IMG/VR virus record: IMGVR_UViG_3300049595_002773
Location: 1 to 24,990 of that record
DNA from: a virus
Length of the DNA stretch: 24,990 bases
Reading direction: 5' to 3' (one strand)
Under the pieces are notes generated by a model, which worked only from the letters and a program-made list of their open reading frames with translations, was not told where the DNA came from and searched no databases. Of this stretch, positions 20,569 to 24,990 are shown piece by piece. A program made the translations under genes and the position numbers. Every line of letters begins with the position of its first letter. Positions within the stretch are counted from its first letter, which is position 1.

Positions 20569-21452
20569 AAATTCCACAGCACCTCCTCTGCCCGTCGCCG
20601 CCGTTCGTCGAGTCGTACGACCGGCACGTGGCGGCCGCCTCGGGCAGGCTTGCGAGGTCGAAGGTGGCGTTCGTAGGGCTGGCCAGAAACTGCGGCCTGT
20701 CGCTGCGGCAAAACCTCCTGCGGCTCGGGCAGATAACATCGCGGTGCCGGGAGTGGGCGTGCCACATCGAATCGAACGACTGCACGGATGACACCGTAGA
20801 GGTGCTGACGGAGTTTGCAGCCAAGCACCGGCAGATCACTTTCGGCTACCAAGTGCTCGGCCGCCAGCAGTTCTCCACGGAGTTCGCGGGCCGCCGCACA
20901 GAGGCCCTGGCTGAGTACCGCACGGCCTGCCAGCGGTGGGTCCGGGACTGCGCCGCCGACTCGGACTACGTGGTGGTTGTCGACCTCGACGCGTGGGGCG
21001 GCTGGTCGGCCGATGGTTTTTTGAACGGCATCGGCTGGCTGATGGACATGCCGGAATGCTACGGCATGGCCAGCGTGTCGCTGCTACAGCATCCGGCCTA
21101 CGAGACGAACGCCGAGGGTCACACACGGCCGATTGCTGCGTGGCTGCACTACGACTGCTGGGCACTCCGGCTGAACTCCTACTGGGATGACTACACGAAC
21201 GGCGTTGGCGGTTGGAAGCACCACTGGCTGCCTCCGGTGGGCAGCCCACCTGTGCCTGTGTGTAGTGCGATGGGCGGCCTGTGCATCTACCGCACCGACG
21301 CCTACCTGGCTGGCACCTACGACGGTGCCGACTGCGAGCACGTTCCGTTTCACGAGAGCATCGCCAAGGCGACCGGGCTTGGGTTGTATCTGAACCCGTC
21401 GCAGAGGTGCGTCATGAGGTGGCTCGATGCCGGGCAACACGGCGAGGATTGA
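20565..21452 (+). CDS. second glycosyltransferase-like protein (GT-A fold)
   Basis: The 295-residue product starts at GTG in a GTGA overlap (VKIPQHLL...). Residues about 33-80 form a nucleotide-binding start: VAFVGLARNCGLSLRQNL, then HIESNDCTDDTVEVL. DYVVVVDLDAWGGW (about 138-150) is the DxD motif, and HYDCWALRLNSYWDD follows. This layout resembles CAP59-type mannosyltransferases. With the preceding gene it would make a two-enzyme glycosylation cassette. The targets may be a DNA base, virion proteins or host polysaccharide; surface modification that blocks superinfection is one known phage use. Confidence 0.65.
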   Translation: MKIPQHLLCPSPPFVESYDRHVAAASGRLARSKVAFVGLARNCGLSLRQNLLRLGQITSRCREWACHIESNDCTDDTVEVLTEFAAKHRQITFGYQVLGRQQFSTEFAGRRTEALAEYRTACQRWVRDCAADSDYVVVVDLDAWGGWSADGFLNGIGWLMDMPECYGMASVSLLQHPAYETNAEGHTRPIAAWLHYDCWALRLNSYWDDYTNGVGGWKHHWLPPVGSPPVPVCSAMGGLCIYRTDAYLAGTYDGADCEHVPFHESIAKATGLGLYLNPSQRCVMRWLDAGQHGED

Positions 21453-21786
21453 TCTGAACCTCCTGCGGGTTCAGTGGGACTCTCACTCAGCCATGGTGGC
21501 GATCTGCACGCATTGGACGATAACCAAAGACCAGCTCATTCGGCTGAAGTCTGTCGTGCCGCTCGCTCCTCGGCACGACAGGCGATTCCGGTTCAAGCCA
21601 AAAAGAAGCGAGCAACGCGACCCGACGCCGGCAGAGATCCGGGACGCCACCAGCCGGATCAGGGCAGCCTGGGACGAGGCCACGGAGCAAGAGCGGCGTG
21701 TAGTGAAGCGGCAGGGCTTTCAGCTGCGATCCTGCGAAGTCCCAGCCGAACTGCAAGACATGGCGGGATTAGAGCCAGATTGGTAG
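21427..21786 (+). CDS. small HTH-like (GcrA-type) protein, unknown
   Basis: The 119-residue product starts at an ATG that overlaps the previous gene by 26 bases, with GAGG upstream; an inner ATG at 21493 is an alternative. MVAICTHWTITKDQLIRLKSVVPLAPR (residues about 23-49) looks like a GcrA-type helix-turn-helix, followed by a basic stretch (RRFRFKPKRSEQRDPT) and a helical tail (DATSRIRAAWDEATEQERR). It could be a DNA-binding regulator at the start of the late/lysis genes. Recognition is from pattern only. Confidence 0.5.
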   Translation: MPGNTARIDLNLLRVQWDSHSAMVAICTHWTITKDQLIRLKSVVPLAPRHDRRFRFKPKRSEQRDPTPAEIRDATSRIRAAWDEATEQERRVVKRQGFQLRSCEVPAELQDMAGLEPDW

Positions 21787-21800
21787 GTGGAGGTGCCCGC

Positions 21801-22103
21801 ATGAGTTTCGAACTGACAGCCGCGGAAGCGGCAGAGTACGGCGAAAGCCTTTCCATCTGGCAGAAGATCGCACTCGTGCAGGCGTATGCACCGCTCATCG
21901 GCTACGGCCAGCGGTTCGCACAAGAGTCGGACCCGTTTAAACGCGGTCTGATCGTGGCCGACGCTTGCGAGTGGATCGCGTCCAAGACGAACAGCCGGGC
22001 GGATGACGAGTTCATTCGGCATCTCGCAGCCGTTCTGCGGACAGCCGAGGGCGAGTCGATGGTTCGGTGGTGCCTGCTACAGGCGGAGGCGCTCAAGGGA
22101 TGA
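21801..22103 (+). CDS. 100-residue helical protein, unknown
   Basis: The ATG at 21801 follows an AGGTGGAGG site. The product is all-helical and acidic: ELTAAEAAEYGESLSIWQKIALVQAY, FKRGLIVADACEWIAS, DDEFIRHLAAVLRTAEGESMVRW. No membrane segment is clear and no family is recognised. It is coupled by ATGA to a small membrane protein and so opens the lysis-like cassette. Confidence 0.55.
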   Translation: MSFELTAAEAAEYGESLSIWQKIALVQAYAPLIGYGQRFAQESDPFKRGLIVADACEWIASKTNSRADDEFIRHLAAVLRTAEGESMVRWCLLQAEALKG

Positions 22104-22372
22104 CCGATGCCGCTATTCGACTCGTTGCCGGGCTGGCGGCTGTGGGTCTTGTTGCTGCGCCAGCAATCATGGCTGGACTACGTAAAGCCTATGCCTGGGC
22201 ACGAACGCTGCGAACCCAAGAGCCCGCCGCAGCCTCCTCGGTCGGACTCGGCGAAATGCGTGTGGTCCTTGACCTGGCCAACAAAATGCGGGCCGTCGGC
22301 ATGGAAGACGGCGTGGCACTGTGCCAGCAGCTGCTCGACGTGATGCTTCGCAATGGCAAGGGCTCCAAATGA
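22100..22372 (+). CDS. small one-pass membrane protein, cassette member
   Basis: The 90-residue product starts in an ATGA overlap. The N-terminus is hydrophobic (TDAAIRLVAGLAAVGLVAAPAIMAG, residues 2-26), then a basic ARTLRTQEP and a C-terminal helix (EMRVVLDLANKMRAVGMEDG). Such a short hydrophobic N-terminus followed by a soluble helix is seen in phage holin-like or anchor proteins. The stop is overlapped by the ATG of the next gene. Role inferred from position. Confidence 0.5.
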   Translation: MTDAAIRLVAGLAAVGLVAAPAIMAGLRKAYAWARTLRTQEPAAASSVGLGEMRVVLDLANKMRAVGMEDGVALCQQLLDVMLRNGKGSK

Positions 22373-22839
22373 CTGCTCTCCGGTTTGCTCTGGCGATTGC
22401 GTTGGCGGCCATTGCCGTTGGCGGACTGCCGCCCGTAAAGAGCCTGGCACCGCCAGCCGTTGAAACACCTCGTGACGATATGCAACGCCTTGTTACGCCT
22501 GTCGTGGAAGCCCTGAAGTCTGCACCGATTGGCGACAAGCTGCTGTGGCAGCAGTTGTGGGAGAAAACGGCCGTTGTGGTGGCCGGCGATGCCGTGGCCA
22601 CCGACGTTGTGTTCACAGATACCCGCAGCCTGCGGGCGTTCACCATCCTTGCTCTGGACATCGGCTGGCGTCGGATCGGCGAGCACAAGCCGGGCGCCTA
22701 CCAGGGCCTGCGGGAGGCCGTCGAAACGGCCATGGAGTCGGTGCTGTCGCTCGAGGTCAAGCCGGTCGACGCCGACGTACGCAAGGCGTATGTCGAAGTC
22801 TGTCGGGCGATCGCATGGGCTGGAATCGCCAAAGGGTGA
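22369..22839 (+). CDS. exported or membrane-anchored helical protein, unknown
   Basis: The 156-residue product has a cleavable-looking signal or anchor (MTALRFALAIALAAIAVGGLP, residues 1-21) and a helical outer part (DDMQRLVTPVVEALKSAPIGDKLLWQQLWEKTA ...). It begins in an ATGA overlap and ends three bases before the peptidase start. A partner or inhibitor of the following peptidase is possible. No family is recognised. Confidence 0.55.
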   Translation: MTALRFALAIALAAIAVGGLPPVKSLAPPAVETPRDDMQRLVTPVVEALKSAPIGDKLLWQQLWEKTAVVVAGDAVATDVVFTDTRSLRAFTILALDIGWRRIGEHKPGAYQGLREAVETAMESVLSLEVKPVDADVRKAYVEVCRAIAWAGIAKG

Positions 22840-22842
22840 CAC

Positions 22843-23763
22843 ATGGCAGTTCCCGCCTTTGGCTACGATCCAGATCCAGCAGGCGCCGAGGCGTTTGTCT
22901 CGTCGCTTGCGCGGCCCACGCTCGCACAGGCCGGGCCTGACCTGACAACCGACGAGAAGACGGACGTTTTCTTGTACGAGTCGCTGCTGAAGTGCATGCC
23001 CTCGTGGAAGCGTGGCAGCCAGGGAAACGTCGGGTCATGCGTTGGCTGGGGTGCGGCTCTCGGTATCGACATGCTGGCGGCCTGCGACATCCACTGGCGG
23101 CGCGAGTCCGAGCAGTGGGGCGGCCGGACTGTAGAGGCGAGCATCTATGGGTTCAGCCGGGTCGAGGCCCGCGGCCAGAAGGTGAACAACGGCGGCGACG
23201 GCAGCACCGGGTTTCACGCTGCCAAGACCGTGAGGGACTTGGGCTGTCTGCACTACGGCCAGGACTACGGCGGCACTCGGATCGACTCGCATTCCTCGGC
23301 CAGAGAGCGCGAGTGGGGCCGGGATGGTGTGCCGAATGAGCTTGAGCGGTTCGCGTCCTTGCGACGTTGCAGCGAGACCACGCTGGCCACATCGTTTGTC
23401 GAGGCTGCTAAGGCGATCGCTAACGGATACCCGGTCGTGGTGTGCAGTGGCCAAGGCTTTTCGATGAGCCGAGATGACGATGGGTTTTGCAAGCCCGGCG
23501 GCGTCTGGTGGCATTGCATGACGCTTGGCGGCCTGCGCTGGGGCAAACGGCCCGGCCTGCTCTGTTTCAATTCGTGGGGAAGGTCCAACACGGTCGGAAA
23601 GCACTTCCCGGAGAACATCCCGGAAGAGGTCAAGGCGTGCAGCTTTTGGATCGACGCTGCCGTCTGCGACAAGATGCTGTCGGGCCGTGACTCATACGCA
23701 TACGCGGGATACAGCGGCTTCCAGGCGTCCAAGATGCCCAACTGGACCGGAGTAGCGCTATGA
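22843..23763 (+). CDS. papain-like (C1-type) cysteine peptidase
   Basis: The 306-residue product has the C1 catalytic layout in order. SQGNVGSCVGWG (Gln60, Cys66) is the oxyanion Gln and nucleophile. VWWHCMTLGG has the His (224). CFNSWGRS has the Asn (243). The N-terminus is polar and lacks a signal peptide, and a helical insert (about 75-150) precedes the second lobe. In a cassette with membrane proteins and no recognised muramidase or amidase, it could be the phage lysin, acting on a protein-rich cell wall. Alternatively it matures virion proteins. The ATG at 22843 has AAAGGGTG upstream; the stop is overlapped by the next ATG. Confidence 0.82.
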   Translation: MAVPAFGYDPDPAGAEAFVSSLARPTLAQAGPDLTTDEKTDVFLYESLLKCMPSWKRGSQGNVGSCVGWGAALGIDMLAACDIHWRRESEQWGGRTVEASIYGFSRVEARGQKVNNGGDGSTGFHAAKTVRDLGCLHYGQDYGGTRIDSHSSAREREWGRDGVPNELERFASLRRCSETTLATSFVEAAKAIANGYPVVVCSGQGFSMSRDDDGFCKPGGVWWHCMTLGGLRWGKRPGLLCFNSWGRSNTVGKHFPENIPEEVKACSFWIDAAVCDKMLSGRDSYAYAGYSGFQASKMPNWTGVAL

Positions 23764-24005
23764 GGTGGGCTGGCCTGCTCGTGATCTGTCTGGCCGGCTG
23801 CGGCACTGCTGCCGATCGCAGCGGCATGTACGCAGACCTCGCGTGTGAGACGGCATACGCCGTGACGCGTCTGCGTTCGCAGATCACGCCAACGCCTGCA
23901 CCAAAGCCCTCGGGCAAGTGCGACAACTGCAACGGCACAGGCATCATCGGAGACGGCACCGTGAAGATTAAGTGCCCAGAGTGCAAAGGAACCGGAAAAC
24001 GATGA
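23760..24005 (+). CDS. lipoprotein with DnaJ-type zinc ribbon (spanin candidate)
   Basis: The 81-residue product has a lipoprotein signal (WAGLLVICLAGC, lipobox Leu-Ala-Gly-Cys with Cys14) followed by a helical segment (YADLACETAYAVTRLRSQ) and a Pro-rich turn. The C-terminus holds two C-x2-C-x-G-x-G units (CDNCNGTG, CPECKGTG), the zinc motif of DnaJ. A small lipoprotein directly after a lysin candidate is the usual place of an o-spanin; the zinc ribbon is unusual. The ATG overlaps the peptidase stop, and the next gene overlaps this one (ATGA). Confidence 0.7.
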   Translation: MRWAGLLVICLAGCGTAADRSGMYADLACETAYAVTRLRSQITPTPAPKPSGKCDNCNGTGIIGDGTVKIKCPECKGTGKR

Positions 24006-24361
24006 ATCTCGACGGCCTGCAAAAGCACGTGTGGCGTTCCTTGCCAGCCCGGCGGCTTCTCGCCGGACGCTCCACGGTGAACGACCTTGTGCAGCTCACA
24101 ATTGAGGCATGGCCCACTGACTACATGAACGCGGCCGTGTCGGATGAGGAGCGGGCTATCGTGGCGGCCGACATCGAGCGATCGGTAAAGCGTCTGCATC
24201 ACGCCTGTACCAATGTGGATTCCGCCTCTTACGGCATGCTCTGGGCGTTCCTGCTCCAGGGCCTCGTCACGTTGATCGTGCAGAAGATCATCGAGTGGTG
24301 GCTGGAGCATCGAGCGAATCGGGCTTTTCTCATTGTCATGAAACACGAGTTGACCAAATGA
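24002..24361 (+). CDS. 119-residue membrane protein, holin-like candidate
   Basis: The start is the ATG at 24002 in an ATGA overlap. The first 75 residues are soluble and helical (DGLQKHVWRSLPARRL, NDLVQLTIEAWP). Residues about 80-103 form a membrane segment (MLWAFLLQGLVTLIVQKIIEWWLE, positions 80-103), then a basic tail with HRANRAFLIVMKHELTK. This is compatible with a holin-type or anchor protein. It is coupled to the next membrane protein by ATGA. Function is inferred from position only. Confidence 0.6.
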   Translation: MNLDGLQKHVWRSLPARRLLAGRSTVNDLVQLTIEAWPTDYMNAAVSDEERAIVAADIERSVKRLHHACTNVDSASYGMLWAFLLQGLVTLIVQKIIEWWLEHRANRAFLIVMKHELTK

Positions 24362-24636
24362 GCGACGAAGTCAAGGCGACACTGGCCACCATCATCGAGC
24401 GGTGGGGCTTTCCTGTGCTTGTTGCGGTGGCCTGCGGCTGGATGCTGCGGCAGGACGTGCTACTGCCACTAGTGCAGGCTCATACCAAGTTCCTCGAGCA
24501 GTTAGGCGACACGCAAAAAGACATCTCCACGGCGCTCGGTGAGCAGACTCGGCTCCTGTATGCGTTGCAGCCACGCACGGGCGAGCGTGGTTACGTGTCC
24601 AGCGCGGCAGAACCCAACACTGAGACAAAGAACTAA
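24358..24636 (+). CDS. 92-residue one-pass membrane protein with coiled coil, holin-like
   Basis: The start is the ATG at 24358 in an ATGA overlap. The product begins SDEVKATLATIIERW, then a membrane segment GFPVLVAVACGWML (residues about 16-30), then RQDVLLPLVQAHTKFLEQLGDTQKDISTALGEQTRLL, a coiled-coil helix. This topology, an N-terminal membrane helix and soluble coiled coil, is like BhlA/UviB-type holin-related proteins of phages and bacteriocin loci. It ends at TAA overlapping the ATG of the HNH gene (TAATG). Confidence 0.65.
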   Translation: MSDEVKATLATIIERWGFPVLVAVACGWMLRQDVLLPLVQAHTKFLEQLGDTQKDISTALGEQTRLLYALQPRTGERGYVSSAAEPNTETKN

Positions 24637-24990
24637 TGCCCAGCAGGATGCCCACACACAGGCCGCCGCGGCTGCGTACGCGTTACATGCGTGACGACAG
24701 CACCAGGCCGAGCGCCTCGGTGCGTGGCTACACCGACAAGCGGCACCGCCTGTGGCGGCAGGCTGTGCTCACGCGTGACGCATGGGCATGCGTGGACTGC
24801 GGACGCATCGACCAAGCCAACCACGCAGACCACATCGTCCCGGTGAGTCAACGGCCCGACCTGCGGTACGACGTGAACAACGGCGCGTGTCGATGTCGCT
24901 CGTGTCACTCACGCAAGACCATCCGCGAGCGCCCGCCGTCGCGGAAGGGGGAGGGTGCCTCCCATCACGGGGGGGTGCGGTCTGGCGAAC
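24636..24990 (+). CDS. HNH endonuclease, 3' end cut by window edge
   Basis: The frame starts at the ATG of a TAATG overlap and stays open to the end of the window. It begins with a basic Arg/Pro-rich N-terminus, then RGYTDKRHRLWRQAVLTRDAWACVDCG, an upstream zinc pair (CVDC), HADHIVPVSQ (His-His metal and catalytic block), NNGACRCRSCHSRKT with the second cysteine pair and the final His. This is the complete HNH core of phage packaging-linked nucleases, which cut DNA and cooperate with terminase. The terminase genes would be expected just beyond the window. Confidence 0.82.
   Translation, partial: MPSRMPTHRPPRLRTRYMRDDSTRPSASVRGYTDKRHRLWRQAVLTRDAWACVDCGRIDQANHADHIVPVSQRPDLRYDVNNGACRCRSCHSRKTIRERPPSRKGEGASHHGGVRSGE

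Overview
The window is one contiguous stretch of a tailed, temperate bacteriophage (a prophage or an excised phage genome). No host housekeeping gene, rRNA or tRNA is visible. Evidence for a phage: a tape-measure-like coiled-coil protein, a histidine-rich tail fibre, a tyrosine integrase beside a small excisionase-like gene, a RecA-like recombination ATPase with an SSB-like partner, a RusA resolvase, a lysis-type membrane cassette and an HNH nuclease in the usual pre-packaging position. The DNA is GC-rich with tightly overlapping ATGA/GTGA gene junctions. The host is not shown by the sequence. A planctomycete is my inference, from the papain-like lysis-position protease, DnaJ-type zinc-ribbon lipoprotein and family style.

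Layout. (1) 1-6298: late structural genes on +, namely the tape measure C-terminus, two tail or baseplate proteins, a 711-residue fibre with eight His-x-His motifs and a C-terminal LamG-like domain, and several unrecognised virion-associated genes. (2) 6320-8464: a metallophosphoesterase, a DUF6378-like gene and small accessory genes. (3) 8547-10611: the lysogeny module. Two small genes and the integrase lie on -, a repeat-rich control region spans 10034-10347, and an excisionase/repressor-like HTH gene reads right. (4) 10735-17266: early and replication genes, with small ORFs, a RecA-like ATPase, an SSB-like protein, a secreted Cys-rich protein, a winged-helix protein, a PD-(D/E)XK-like protein, a ParB-DNA methyltransferase fusion and a replisome-organizer-like protein whose linker DNA holds a 68-nt hairpin plus tandem repeats (candidate replication origin). 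(5) 17263-19945: a BPSL0761-like protein, a LexA-type HTH without peptidase, a small membrane protein, a full-length sliding clamp (DnaN), a CxxC mini-protein, a large inverted repeat and RusA. (6) 19942-21452: two GT-A-like glycosyltransferases. (7) 21801-24636: a lysis-like cassette with membrane proteins and a papain-like cysteine peptidase but no recognisable muramidase or amidase. (8) 24636 to the end: an HNH nuclease, cut by the window edge.

How it fits together. Promoters of one shape (TTGACA, 16-bp spacer, TAC-A/T-C/T-T) sit upstream of the HTH gene and the first early genes. In three of them the same near-palindromic 16-mer starts exactly four bases after the -35 box, and two further copies lie nearby. 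This looks like a repressor regulon controlling the switch from lysogeny to early expression. The ATPase, SSB, RusA, clamp and initiator would form a replication/recombination module that borrows the host polymerase through the phage clamp. The most unusual features are the origin-like structure inside the initiator gene, the operator-promoter family, the int/xis control region dyad and a protease-based lysis cassette.
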